From: Cyanoderma ruficeps
Lineage: Eukaryota; Chordata; Aves; Passeriformes; Timaliidae
Length of the DNA stretch: 64,000 bases
Direction: 5' to 3'
NCBI GenBank assembly: GCA_008694505.1
Contig: VZDJ01000346.1
Span: forward strand, 15,727,719 to 15,791,718
A model generated the notes under the pieces. That model saw nothing but the letters and a program-made list of their open reading frames with translations, had not been told where the DNA came from and searched no databases. This document shows, piece after piece, positions 1-11,979 of this stretch. Position numbers and translations under genes: made by a program. How positions within the stretch are numbered: position 1 is the first letter of the stretch; every line of letters starts with the position of its first letter.

Positions 1-2759
1 CAGCCTTCTGCAATATAAAAAATTTTATTGACCTCAGAAAGAAATGAAATTTGAACTGAAATCCTTTCATGACACAATTCTGGTTTTACACACAGACACC
101 ATTCCTGGTTTGAGATGTTGTTTTGGCTTGGCATGATTAAGCACCAATATTTCATAAATAAAGAAGAGAGAAGAGATAACTGTCTGCTTAACATTTAGAA
201 AAATGAAAACAGTTTGGTAAACATAAATTTTTGCAAAGTTTAAGGGAAATATATGAGTGGGCTGAGGGCAGCTGAAGCGAAGAAAGGTCAGGATAATTAT
301 TTTTAGCATAAAGTTTTAAAAATTATCAAATACATAATAATTTTTGATATACAATAAATATATCACATTTCTGCCCTCTTTGTACTTTGATTGAATTTTA
401 TCCTTATAGACATTAATGAAGTATGTGGGCCATTTCTTGGAGACCTGTTGCTGGCCCTGACTTGATCATGAAGTTACACTACACAGTGCTTTTGATAATC
501 CATGGTCCCAGGATTTTGATTGAGAACAGCCAGTCTACTGTGAGTTTTTGCCTATCTTCATACATTTTATGGTCATCTCACTCACCTGCAATCTCTTGTT
601 TTCTCAATAGCACTGTAGTTTGAGTGTGGCCCAGGAGCCACACTACAGTGAATTTTCTTGGGTTCAATAAACCTAACAACCTTGACTGAGATTTTTACTC
701 ATCAATACTCTTCAGTTCATCTTATTACACTGTGCACTGCTGATGGCATAAATGTCCCTTCGAGCATATAGGGAAGTTTGTGTACGAGTTTCAAAATGAC
801 AGTGCAACAATAGCTACTGAACAGTTTCCTTAGTAAGTGCCCAGCATGGATGTGCTAAAGCCTTGGGTTAGGCAAGTGTGTGCCACTTGAGTTTGCACTT
901 AGTTATCTGGAAATTGAAGGGATATGTCAACATCATTAAACAGGCACTTAAAGGAAGGCTAAGAGAAAAAGTTGTTGGCCTGAGAAATGAGCATAAATGT
1001 TATGTTATGATAATATAGGTAGTAATTTTTTTTCCTGTTGACATATTTTATCTGCCAGAACTTTACTTCTCACAAACAATTTGTTGAGACTCCTGAACAC
1101 AAAGTTCACAAATTGTCTTTCAAAATAATTTGAGGAAGCCAAGAATCAGTGCTGTGAGGGAGATCTGCAATCTAAATGCCCTGTTTGAGTGATCAATGAA
1201 CACATAGAAAAACGAGATTATTTTGAATAGGAGTTATTATCCAGCTTGTTTATGTCTGCTTTGAATACTCCTAGAGAAAGCACATTTTTGGCACACTCAA
1301 GCACCAAAGTGTTACTAGTTCATGACCTTATTCATTCATTATTGAAAAGCGTCACCCCAGACACCTGGTTAAAATAACTTAGCCTCATGTCCTGAAGTTA
1401 ATTTAACTATTAAGGTATCAAAGAATTTGGCACTGAGTTAATAAATCATTCTAGTAAGCATTGTTATGAGGTAGGGTGCAGAAAGAAGCAAATAACCCCA
1501 TGGAAATCAATCTGTCAAGGGCTGAAAATAAATTACTGTAAAACAGAGTGTGTTTTAACCACTTCTCAGCTGTTTGGCTGTTGAGCCATAAAAATACAGA
1601 CCTTTTCTGTACGCTGCACCGCAGATAGTGTCAATATTTCTGACTTCAAGACCAAGTCTTTACAACAGAACAAAGAAATACTGAAAGATATGCTTGTGGG
1701 ATGGACAAGCAAATTGAAAAATTGATGAAGTTCCTTGATAGTATTGTAAGAAAGGTCTGTTAGAAATGTTAAAAGATAGTCCTACCTGGGTTAGAATTAG
1801 TCGACATTGCTGGAGCAAGGCATGGAGTACTTTCATCATAGCCTTTCTAATGGGAGGCATAGCATCAGCAAACTCTGAATACAAATGTGGAAAGCCAGGA
1901 AGGTTAATCACCAAATTAAACATAGGGGAGATTCAAACCACACTCTCTACACATGTGTTGATAATGGATGATGGCCCTATTTCCCCATACAGGGTGAGCA
2001 TAAAGCTTGTGCAAGGACTCACTTCATTATATAGACTTAATATTAATACTTGAAGGAGCTATCATCAAGGGTCATTGGCCTCCTGTCTGTTCTGACTGCA
2101 GAGGCATCCCTCTGTTGAATTATGCATAGCTATATTTATGTTCTAATTTAAATATCATTTAATATTTAGCTTGTATACGGGTTTTTTGCATACTTAAATA
2201 CATGGTCATCTGTTGTTTACCAAGCCTGTAGGTTTCAGGGCCACATAACAGAGCCTGGATTCCCTTTCCTATGAACTCCCTACCCCTACTTGTAGGAGCT
2301 TAGTTTTCCAAACCTGAAAAAAAGGTTTAATCATCTTCACACCTTGAAAAAAAAAATAAAAGAGTCTAATGTTCTGTCTGCCAGGGATCCAAAGGCACCC
2401 TTCTCTTTGGAAGTGCAAATTAATGAAAAGAATTTAGTTTTCTTAATTTATTTAAAACTTCAACCATTTGGATGCTTATTAGATGCAGGAAAGACATTGT
2501 GAAGGTACATATTTTATGCCTAGCATGTTGTTACGCAAGATGTTGGATCAACTATTTGAGTAAAAAACAGAAAAAAATCACAAAACATTGGTAGTTCACA
2601 GTGTGTCTTGTTCTAGTAGAAATCTGTAGGGAAAGAAGAGAAGCTTGCAGGCCTCCTTTTCCTAGTACATCCTTCCTGTAGATGAGACAGAGGAGAAAGT
2701 ATATTTCCCCTGGAACATAAGGTCTATGCCTACAGTGCTCAGTGGAGAGCCAGTTTAAG
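1..2759. other. AT-rich non-coding stretch
   Basis: No gene or recognisable mobile element is visible here. All six frames are cut by frequent stops; the longest open stretches, about 90 codons on either strand near 1.66-2.05 kb, lie in ordinary AT-rich sequence and resemble no family I know. There is no CpG-rich promoter and no long simple repeat. Ancient repeats too diverged to recognise by eye could be present. Confidence 0.6.
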
Positions 2760-3460
2760 GTGGGCTGAGCACCCAGACAGGCAGGCAGGCAGGTTGTCCC
2801 CAGCATGCTGTTTGACTGTAGTTGAGGCTCCCATATCAACCCTTGCCAAGGACTCCAAACCTCAGGAAATCATGAACTGTAGCAGGCCTGGCCTAACTCA
2901 TAGCTATACCTCCAGCCTGAATAAGCAGGGGGCTGTGTCTGCTGGAGGAGCCTACAAGTGGGCTGTGGCTATTTTGTGCAATGAGGATAATGGGCAAGTC
3001 CTGTCATGAGAGTAGGTTTGCTCTCTCCTGGCTTCCCAAGTTACCCCAGAGGAGTGAAAAAGAGCCAGACCATTAATCCACTTACCCTTGCACCAGCCTG
3101 CAGAACTGGCTGGATGCACCAGAGGAATGGCGCAGTCTACCTGCCCAAACCTGTGTGCTGGAGATCTGCATGCAGGATTTTGCCTCAGGGGTCACAGTCC
3201 CTCCTCAGCTCCTCCACAGCCTGTCTGGCTCCACACCACTCCTCAAAGGTCCTGGGCTCCTCTGCCCACAGTAGTTGCATGAACCCCCACCAAAACTTTT
3301 AGGACTCTTCAGGCCAACATCAGCGTCCTCCAACCCCACATGTACCCTCCAGCCAGGCACCAAGAAGAGCTGGGGTGGAGGTGAGGTGTGGGATACAGCA
3401 CAGGGGAATGCACTTAGACTAAGCCTCAGCATTCCTGCTGCAAAACTCTTGGCTAGGCCA
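2760..3460. other. GC-richer patch of unknown origin
   Basis: This segment is visibly richer in G and C than its flanks and has overlapping open frames on both strands (for example 3006-3302 plus and 3205-3432 minus). Their proline/serine/cysteine-rich translations are what GC-rich non-coding DNA gives in any frame, and none matches a family I know. The segment starts just upstream of a short CAGG run. It could be a degenerate mobile element such as an old LTR, a lncRNA exon, or a local composition shift. I see no boundary repeats. Confidence 0.35.
2778..2793. repeat. (CAGG)4 short tandem repeat
   Basis: Four tandem CAGG units at the edge of the GC-richer patch. It is short and of the ordinary microsatellite kind. 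Confidence 0.8.
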
Positions 3461-5508
3461 AAGCTATCTGAATACAGTTCAACACATCCTTAATATCACC
3501 AACTTAGAATTGCAGCAGGGATAGAACAAATTCAGTGTGTGTTTTCAAAAAGATCTGCATCCTAATCTAAAATTACTGACAAATAAAGAAGCAAATAAAT
3601 AATTAATCTAGCTGAAAATGTCCCTAAAAAGAACTATTTCTTGACTTTGACAAATAAGCTCTCTGTTTATGTTACAAGATGAACAATACACTTGTATATA
3701 CTCTTCCCCTAATGGACCTTCATACTTTCAAAATTAATTATTCCAACAAGACTGCAAATTGTGAAAACAACATGTTTTGCCTTTTTTTGGTCATACTTGA
3801 AAAAATACTATATATTTAGGGAGTTTTTACCTAAAAACCTAAACGCCTCTCATTTATCTTTGTACTTTAATTAGATGTTATATAAGAGGAAGGAGGTTTG
3901 TTATGTCACTTCTGAAAACACAATAGGTTTATTGAACTTGGGTTCTGTAATGACTTTCCTGCAATACCTAATAAATAAGGTTTTCTGAAGTGGGTGCTGA
4001 TATTTTTTATCTCATTTGCCAAGCTGGAGATCCTAAGATGCTTGTTTCTCTGTTTAGGTTTTTGCTATATTTTGTTTTAAGCTGCTCAGGTTCAGGTATG
4101 TATTCAGGTACATGGAGGTGTATTTACAATTTAGGAGAGCAGTCTACAGGGGTAGATAAGCTGGATCTAAACAAGCTGTACTGTATCACACCTCAAAGGG
4201 CTCATGCAGGCTCATGCTCCCAAAGCAGTGGCTAAGCAGGCTGGTAGTCAGATCCACTTTTCATCTGAGTTCCCCAGCTGGGACATTAATCTGCGCAGAA
4301 ATCAGCTTTGATACATTCTGCACAGAGTTCAATATATTGTGTTTAACACACTTTAATTGAGCAAATGAGGCCACCTAGAAATGTTTTTACTATCGTTGCT
4401 ATTTTTTGAAGGCCAGGACTGGAAAAAGGGGCTATCAGAAAACTCTGAGGAATGAACCCACCATAGCAAATGCCATTATGGCATTAAGAGGAGATAAGCC
4501 CATTAGGAGAGCCAGGGAGTAGTTGGCGAAGGAATCCTGTGGTCAGTTGTGTTAATAGCTGTATCAATAATATTCAAACAGGACAGATCCCAGCCTAAGG
4601 GCAAGTCTTGTTTCAACATCAGACATTGCATAGCACAGATATTTTCAGTGTGCACTTAAATATAAACTGTTATTAAACCTGATATGGTGACTTGGAAACT
4701 TCTGAAGTACCAAGCAAATACAATTTGGCTATCATTTTGTGGGAAGAAATGTACCATTTGCTCAGGAATAAGTAAAGATAAACTCATGGGAAGTTACATT
4801 AGTGAAGGGAGAGAGAAACATGCTTCCTTTTTCTAACTTACAGAATGCACATTTCAGCACTTTCATGTAGTGAATCCCCAAAATACAATACCCCACCATA
4901 TAAAATGCATTGAATCAATTCTAGATTTTTTTAAAAAGTCAAGATAGGGAATTTATAGAAATGCAGAATTTGGTATGTAAGCTGCTTACTGAATTGTTTA
5001 CACCAGACTTTTCACCAAGACAACTAAGAAAGAAGGATTTCTCTTGCAAAAGTCCCCATTTCAGACCAGAACACCTCTGGTTTCCACCTGGGTTTTGATT
5101 CAGCCCTGTGCTTGAACCCAGCTGACTGTTTCTGCCACTGTCAATGTCTATTTATCTTGCTTTTTCAAGCATTTGCAGATTATAATAACTAGCAAAGAAT
5201 TTGCCAAGCTTACACTGAACAGTGATTATCTACATCCTGAAAATATTCAGATCCCATTGTCAAGCTGACTTGACTCCTGCTGGTGTTCATGGGAATTAAT
5301 TCTGGGAACTAATTATGAAGCCATACGCACTGTGACCAACATGTGCAAACAGTTTGGCACAGACTAATGAGAGAGATCCAGGTCAGTTCTGTTTACCCAC
5401 CTTTCCCACCTCTGAACTGCGCCTTCCAGATGCCTATCCAGACCATCCCAGCAAATTAACAGACCGTCTGTAAATCAGCTCATAAATCTAATCAAAACCT
5501 TAACTTTC
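3461..5508. other. AT-rich non-coding stretch
   Basis: No gene, repeat family or RNA gene is recognised. The longest open frame (3990-4235 plus, 81 codons) has no recognisable domain and no splice or promoter context. The sequence is CpG-poor and ordinary for intergenic or intronic DNA. Confidence 0.6.
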
Positions 5509-6096
5509 TGTGATGTCCCACCCTGAAGTGCAAGGGAGCACCCAAGATTCATAGATGCTTCTTGTAAAGCTTACAAAGTTTTATTAGTAAATTGCATATT
5601 TGGAATGGAAATTGGTATATTTGTCCCTGACCTACCATATTAAACATATGGCAACAGATCTTAGATAAAGGCGGGGCAGGGGGGGAAGGAGATAAAAAGT
5701 AGATAGGTTTTCCCCACCCTGGATGTAAGTTTCTCACTTTCTATGCAAAACAGTTATCATATACCATCTATTCTTATAGGATCGGAGGGCTTCAGCGGTG
5801 TTGAGTGGTTTTGATTTCCCTCTACAATCCATACCCACTTCTTGATCTCATTCCTGTGCTTGCACTGTTCGTATTGTGCTTATCTCTAGGAACTAGAACA
5901 AGGATGTTTGTCCTGGAAAAGTGCTGCCCTACCTCGACATTGCCCCCTTCCCCTGTCACAACTTGTTCTTTTCCACAGTGCGTTATTATCAACAAGCCTT
6001 GGTTATTGCCAGCAATTCTTGGCTGGCTCAACAAGCCTCTGGCTATCGGTGCCTAAGAAATACATATTAGCCCCTTATCTTCTGGATTTCCACACA
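5509..6096 (-). mobile_element. Possible degenerate solo LTR (endogenous retrovirus)
   Basis: Read on the minus strand, this roughly 590-bp segment has the general order of a retroviral LTR. It begins TGTGTGG, carries a TATAAGAATA box near 5770-5780, and has an AATAAA signal near 5580, about 190 bp further on, followed by a short U5-like end finishing in CA (plus-strand TGTGATG at 5509-5515). It is more GC- and CpG-rich than its flanks, which suits a later insertion. Against it, I see no matching target-site duplication at the chosen ends, no internal gag/pol/env next to it and no second copy in the window. The ends are approximate. It could instead be unique sequence with chance TATA and polyadenylation motifs. 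Confidence 0.28.
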
Positions 6097-7159
6097 TAGA
6101 AAACTAACCCACCTAAAGAAAGCCATCAGAAAAAACAATAGTTAAATGGTTTATGAGTTCACTTGGTGAACAGAATTGGCTTTTCAAAGATGAGAAGATT
6201 GTTAGGGTCAAAGTAAAGTAAGTGACTATAAACCAGTGCAGTAAAGAGGGTTTGCTGGAAGAGAATGAAAGGGCAAGTAGGATCCCTTCTTTTCAGCAGT
6301 GGGTTGTTAGGAATATTCATTCTCAATACAAAACATTATACTGAGTTTATAAAGGATGTGAAGGCTTTTGCAAGACCCTGGCCCAAGACCCACTTTTACT
6401 CTGTGTAAAAAAATCACTGAAACCAATCAAAATACCAATTTAATAAAAAGAAGAAAACCTAAAATGGTGTGCAGGCAAAGTTATTGTGTACTATTATTAA
6501 GCTAATGGAATTTAAATAATTAATTCTGGGATGCACAGAATATAATTTTTCAATGACAAGGTGTAACTTCTTTGGAAGAAGGACAAGGCAGTTTCAAAAA
6601 GCAGGTCAATGGAAATCTCTCCATCTCCCCACTCTGCTAAAATGACAGTTTGCCAACAGATGTGAAGTTGTCTCTATTAATTGATCTCTATTACTGTCAG
6701 TACACGATAAAACCACAGCAGGCTGTAGTCGATGATGGCAAAAACCTAAGAGCTGTGCCTAGGTCACCACAGAGAGCAGGGTGGACTGGTATGGTGGATC
6801 CTGCTCCATACCTACTGCATTCACTCCCGAGAACCGCACCCATCAGTTACAGGAACCACTAGAAAAGCAAAAACATTATCTTTTGCTTCTACATTGTCCA
6901 GAGACCTGTAGGCTTTGGTTGTGCTCAAGCAATAAATGCAGGTATTATTTGATATTTAATTTCTTATTTCTGTTCCACCCGAGTAGGTCATGAAGCAGGT
7001 CAAACTGTAGTTCTGCAGTGGAGCACTGGAGAAACACATTCCTCTAGCATGTAATCACGCAGGAAAGAAAGGACACTGCCAATTAAATATGAAATAATAC
7101 TTAGGGATATGCCTATCAATGATACTCCGTACTCCTGGTGATCATTTGTTTTTTCCTAC
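6097..7159. other. AT-rich non-coding stretch
   Basis: No supported feature. Overlapping open frames near 6650-6990 (70 codons each) have low-complexity or unrecognised translations and no splice-site context that would set them apart from chance. Confidence 0.55.
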
Positions 7160-7479
7160 CTGTTGCTAACTCCACAGTTAGCTGCTGAGTGCTGGAAAAG
7201 GGCTGGCAAGAGAGAGGCACAAAATTATCTGATGAGCAGTAGTTCGTAGGAGCAATTGCGTCAATGCCTCTCAACGTGGGGGACCCCTGCGTCAGCTGCC
7301 ATCTGTGGAGCAATGGATTTGCGCCGATCCTTCCACCACATGTTGTCAGCAATAGGTGAAGCACAGAAAATACAACGAACCTGAACACCTCCTTGCAGTG
7401 TCAAAATAATGTGTAACACCACAAAACATGAATCAGCCAACTCCTTGACTTTTCCCTCAGTGGATGTACTGCCAAACAC
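7160..7479 (-). other. Exon-like open segment, unrecognised (possible exon or pseudogene)
   Basis: On the minus strand this 320-bp segment follows a good splice-acceptor-like sequence (pyrimidine-rich run, then CCAG ending at 7480) and is followed by a donor-like GTAGGA at 7154-7159. From the acceptor, a frame is open for 72 codons and stops at 7261; it includes GGVQVRCIFCASPIADN and WWKDRRKSIAPQMAAD. An overlapping frame stays open for another 90 codons down to 7116 and carries SSDNFVPLSCQPFSSTQQ. The residue mix looks more protein-like than most frames here, and an unbroken reading would need one frame change near 7261-7300. I recognise neither translation. It could be a lncRNA exon, a decayed retrocopy, a transposon-derived scrap, or chance. 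Confidence 0.2.
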
Positions 7480-9652
7480 CTGGCCATAAAGAAAGGATAT
7501 TTGTTTATGGAAAGAAATTTCAAATCAGACCAAATCTCCCTCAAATTATATGATTTCTTAATAATCTGATTTTAAAGAAGACCATCAAAGCACTAAACCA
7601 ACTTAATCATCCTTAGAACCTTACCTTCTGTTCTTTTCTTTTTTTTCTCCTTCTTTTATGTTCTTACCTATCATCACAAAAATACTAACAACACATTTTG
7701 GTTGGTTAGAGCTTACTAAGAGTACCTGGCTCATGAAGTTTCTCTCCATTGCACAAAGACCAATCCCTACTTTGGTAGCACATCTCCAAGCACTTGCTTA
7801 ATTTCAGTCCAACGATTTGACCCCCAGAGCTAAAAGACTCAATTCTTAAACTATACAATAAAATAAGCCTGCCCACAGCAAGAGCAGTGTAACTCTTTAA
7901 AAATTAAGTGTACATTATCCTGCCTCCAAATTTTGGCATAGGTGCACTTCTGGTGGGTAGGTGAGAACTTTTAAAACCTCATTTTATATTCTTGAAAGAT
8001 GGGATGCAACTACAGAAGCCAGAGAAGCTTCAGGTATTGGTCTATCCATTATCTATGCTCTAAACACAACAGTAGCTATAAAGACAATTGTGGGTAGGAG
8101 ATGGCATGGATAAGGCCTAGATGATGGCATGTTCTCAGCAGGGGGACAAATGCTCCTGAGGAGTAAGCATGTATAAAGAATGCATTAAATTTAAAGCATT
8201 ATTTCTTTTTATTATTTCAGACTTGCCTTTGATTCAGCAAGTAGACACCAACATACAGCCATCTGTGCTGATTGTTTTGTCTTTCTCTGATTCTACTTCA
8301 AAATTCCTAGTTTCTGCTCCTCCACCCTCTTTATTTTTGCATATTTCCTGACATTCAAACCTCAAGTCACACCCAAACCAAAAATAATCATATTTTGAAT
8401 GAGATCGAACCACATGATCTCATTCTGAACGTGACCAAATGAGTTTGACAGTTCCATTGCCCCCAGTGCTTATGAACAATCCCCATTTCCCAGTGGCTTG
8501 GATGAAGGGCTGAATGGTAGTGAATTCACACACTCAAAGGAGACTATTTGTCAATGTCTAAAACTTTGGCAAATGTCTCACTGTGCTTTTCAAAATATTT
8601 CTGGAGTTACAGGAGATATCCAGACTATTGGATCATTATTATGTATTTGGAAACATCTGTATTTAAGAAGCACTCATCACCCCCATCAATATCTGTTCTA
8701 CAAGCCACTGGTTAATACGTAATCAAAGCCAGGGAAGTTTGCTATACCTTCTCCCAAGCAAAGCCACTACAGAATCTATAGTACATCAGATATTAATATT
8801 TGAGGAGATTACTTGGCAAACTAAATTTGCACAGTGCCAAACACATTTTAGTGAGACATAACATCCTAGCTGGGTTTTATAATTTAAATGATTTCATAAT
8901 CAGTATATATATTTAATGTGGAAACTAAACACTAAGGAAACCATCAATTTCCTTTTCATTCACAATTTACAACTCAAAAAGAGTTGAGGATACATTGCTT
9001 TCTTGTGTGTATCCTGTCAATGTGTTTGACTACTTGTTACAATAACATGATGCAATGTCCACTCTAGGTTGGAGTTTACTTACATACTTCAGGTTGTGTA
9101 GAGGAGAGTTCATTTTCTATCAAGAAACTCTCATACATACAGTTTAAAGTGCATTTCCCTCCATAAAAGTTTACCATGAAATAGAATAATTTTAAAGATA
9201 GATTTTTGAGGAGGTTTTAGCTAAAAATAATGACAAATCTGACAAGATAATTGTCCTCAAAACATTTTTCATTATTGTGAGTTGGAAATTCTTGCCAGCT
9301 TTGGAACCAAATTGTGAAGATATTTCAGATTTTAGCAATGATGTCTGATCATCCACCTGTTTCCTAGACAACTATTTTTTATATGTAAAAAAAAAAAAAA
9401 GCATTTTACTTGATATTTAAAAGACATGTGTCACATACATTATCCTGTCTGTGTACTCACTGCCAAAGAAATCAGTTGTCATCTGAAAAGCTTTCTTGAA
9501 GGGAAGAAGACAGACTTGTACCTGTGCCAAGAGCATCTTTGCTTGAAGTCAAAGCAAATCCAATGCTCCACTGGTGAACATTTAGAAAGGCAAGTTCTAA
9601 CCTAGGGGCATTTGTTACCCTTCATTCAGGTTGAAGTTTTCTGCTGAAACCA
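7480..9652. other. AT-rich non-coding stretch
   Basis: No gene or recognised repeat. There is one homopolymer A run at about 9387-9400. The open frames at 8169-8351 and 8498-8722 are short and unrecognised. Confidence 0.6.
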
Positions 9653-9700
9653 AGGATGATTACTATCCTCATTTCATAGTGCAGAGACTGAATAATCTGT
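9653..9700 (+). mobile_element. Weak MIR-like SINE fragment
   Basis: The stretch reading ATTACTATCCTCATTTCATA, then CAGAGACTGAATAATCTG, follows the MIR core (ATTATTATCCCCATTTTACAGATGAGGAAACTGA) with several mismatches. Only about 45 bp can be matched by eye, so the call is tentative; similar wording can arise by chance in AT-rich DNA. Confidence 0.25.
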
Positions 9701-11368
9701 CTTTAAAATTTAAAGTATATTTACTCTATTTGACAAAGATGAGTCTATTTTTTTATCCAAGAATGGTTTTAGTCTACCTTTCCCTAAATCAGAGATTCTT
9801 TTTTTTTCTGGATATCATTGTCTTTCTATTATACTTGAAGCTTTTGTCAGGTTTGTGTTCTATATTTATGCAATATCTCCTAGGGTGCAGGCCTGCAGAC
9901 ATATTTTTCTTTACTCCCTTTTTGGTGCTTGATAGCATCTGAAGTAACACTAATGCAGAAGAAGAAATGAAGGATAATATTATTCAAGAGGGATCCTTTT
10001 AACACTTATCTCTTATAAAGGCTGATTAAGATATAGCAAAACACTTCAGGGATTGTGTTCTGATCTCAAACCACTGCTCATTTTGCCTCATCATTTTTAA
10101 TGGAATGTTTTCTTCTTTGCATACATGTAAGTGAAAACACAGTCAGATCCAATTTATTTCCTCTTATATTGAAAATACCTCCTGGATTGAGTGGGACCAC
10201 AGGTCATCACAGTTTACTAACAGCAATTAGTATGTGTGCTGAGCTTTTCTCTTATGATCAGTATAATTTGTGTGTTGTATTCTCATTACTCTGTATTTGA
10301 TAAATAACCTTTCATATCCTTGTAACATTAGTTTTCCACATTCATCTGCTGTATTTAATAAATCATATTAGACCAGTATTAGAAACAAACATTTTTTACT
10401 TTCAAATTGATGCCTGATTCTGTGCCAGTACTTAGAGGACTGGTATGGAGTGCAGCTCTATCATCTGCTGTACACCTCAGTGAGCTGACACCAGCTGAAG
10501 GACCCCCACAACCAAAAGACTCTGGTACATATGTCTACTCAAAAAAACCCCCACACACTCAGTTTTAATTCTCTCTACATAGATATTTGGCCTATGAGAC
10601 ACTGTAAGTCTGTGGGTACCTTAGTGCAATATTGAAATACCTGCATACATCTAGAATTGCACAAGCTGTGGGCATCTGTTCACAAAAATCCAAGAGGGAT
10701 CAACCTGCAAGGTCTGCAGACAAGATATCCCCAAGGAATACACATTATCTAGACTTGACCAAAAAAAAAAAAAAAAGTCTGGGTTTTGTGTTAAGTTCTG
10801 GAGTAGGTGGAGTGGCAGTGCTTCTTCTTAACATGTGAAAGATGTGAATTCAGTGACTTCACTTGCCTGCAAACTTCCTATCTTCTTAATGAATATGTAA
10901 GTTATCAAGATATAAAATAGTCTGTGACAAGATGTCCTCAGCCCTCTTCTGCTCAAAGTCTTTAAACTTGCATGGAATAATTAAATATTCACTGGTACAG
11001 AGTAGAGAAGTATATGATAATGGCTCTATTAGGCAAGTGTACGCATGAGGAAACTCACTTGACAAGGCAGAGATGTGTTTTCCAGTCCTTGTTTCAATTT
11101 ATATTCAAGTATTCTATATTAAGATTTGAATTACTGGCTAATGCTAATGCATCTTAAACAACAGGGTGTAGTTAAGTGCTCACACTCTTGTCAAGTATTT
11201 GGTCATTACAGTTTCAAGAAGAGGGATTGGAGGAGCTATTTGAAATGCACTCTGTTGCCTCCCAAATTGAGAAGTTGTAGAAAATGTGAAATTGGCAGTT
11301 TCAGACAAAAGAAGGAATTTGATCTTGCTCTTCTACATGTTACGTTGATGCTCTGATGAGCGAGACAT
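9701..11368. other. AT-rich non-coding stretch with an A16 run
   Basis: No gene recognised. An A-homopolymer of about 16 bases lies at 10761-10776; no retrotransposon body is visible on its 5' side. A poor MIR-like match around 11050-11085 (GAGGAAACTCACTTGACAAGG) is too weak to call. Confidence 0.5.
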
Positions 11369-11406
11369 AGGAAGGAAGGAAAGGAAGGAAAGGAAGGAAA
11401 GAAGGA
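11369..11406 (+). repeat. Imperfect GGAA/GGAAA microsatellite
   Basis: A purine-only run built of GGAA and GGAAA units. On the minus strand it puts a Phe/Pro/Ser-rich stretch into an otherwise meaningless open frame, which should not be read as a protein. GGAA repeats can bind ETS-family factors in some settings, but nothing here indicates that use. Confidence 0.9.
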
Positions 11407-11938
11407 GTTCAGACTGAAAAGCACTTTATCATGCAGAAAATAACAAATGCACATGGTAACCTACCAAGCAGGGTTACTGAAGTAAAAACCCACTGTTCAC
11501 TCAAGGACAAGAATCATATGATCACTTTGGGGAGATGGAGTGTTGAATATGGAAGCAGCATCTGGCTTTTCTCCTAAAAAAAGGTTTTAAAGGGTGAAAT
11601 GCTGAACAAACTCTTCCTTTCACCCACAGGCTATTTCTGTAGCTCTGAACAGCAGCTAAAGGTTACCAGCTGTGCTTTTGCCCAGGGTGCTATTGACAAT
11701 GTGTAGTTGTGGCCTTGTTTCTGATTGTAGGGAGAGCTGGGGCTCTGAAAGAGCTCAGTGTTGTAAGGAGGCTCTTCTGAAATATTCCTAAAAAAACCAC
11801 AAAAAAGCCCTGGCTCCAGTATTATGAGCCACTTCTCAGTCTGTGAGAAAAAGAGTAAAATCAAAAGAAAAAAGAGAGCTCTGGAGTAGCAGCCTCATCC
11901 CACTGGGGCTTTCAGTGGGTGGTTGTTATTTTGGAGAA
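11407..11938. other. Non-coding stretch between two GGAA microsatellites
   Basis: No supported gene. A 77-codon minus-strand open frame (11631-11864) has no recognisable domain. Confidence 0.5.
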
Positions 11939-11979
11939 NAAGGAAGGAAGGAAGGAAGGAAGGAAGGAAGGAAGGAAGA
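11939..11979 (+). repeat. (GGAA)n microsatellite with an undetermined base
   Basis: About ten near-perfect GGAA/AAGG units follow directly after the only N in the window (11939). The ambiguity at the repeat edge suggests an uncertain consensus or a length polymorphism in the assembly, so the copy number given here may not be exact. Confidence 0.9.

Noticed and set aside
9631..9942. 103-codon plus-strand frame rich in Phe and Leu, looking like membrane segments
   Set aside because: Phe/Leu/Ile-rich translations arise naturally from T-rich DNA. It also has no ATG start and overlaps a possible MIR scrap.
11040..11090. Possible MIR match (GAGGAAACTCACTTGACAAGG)
   Set aside because: Only one short block fits the MIR order; the neighbouring blocks do not.
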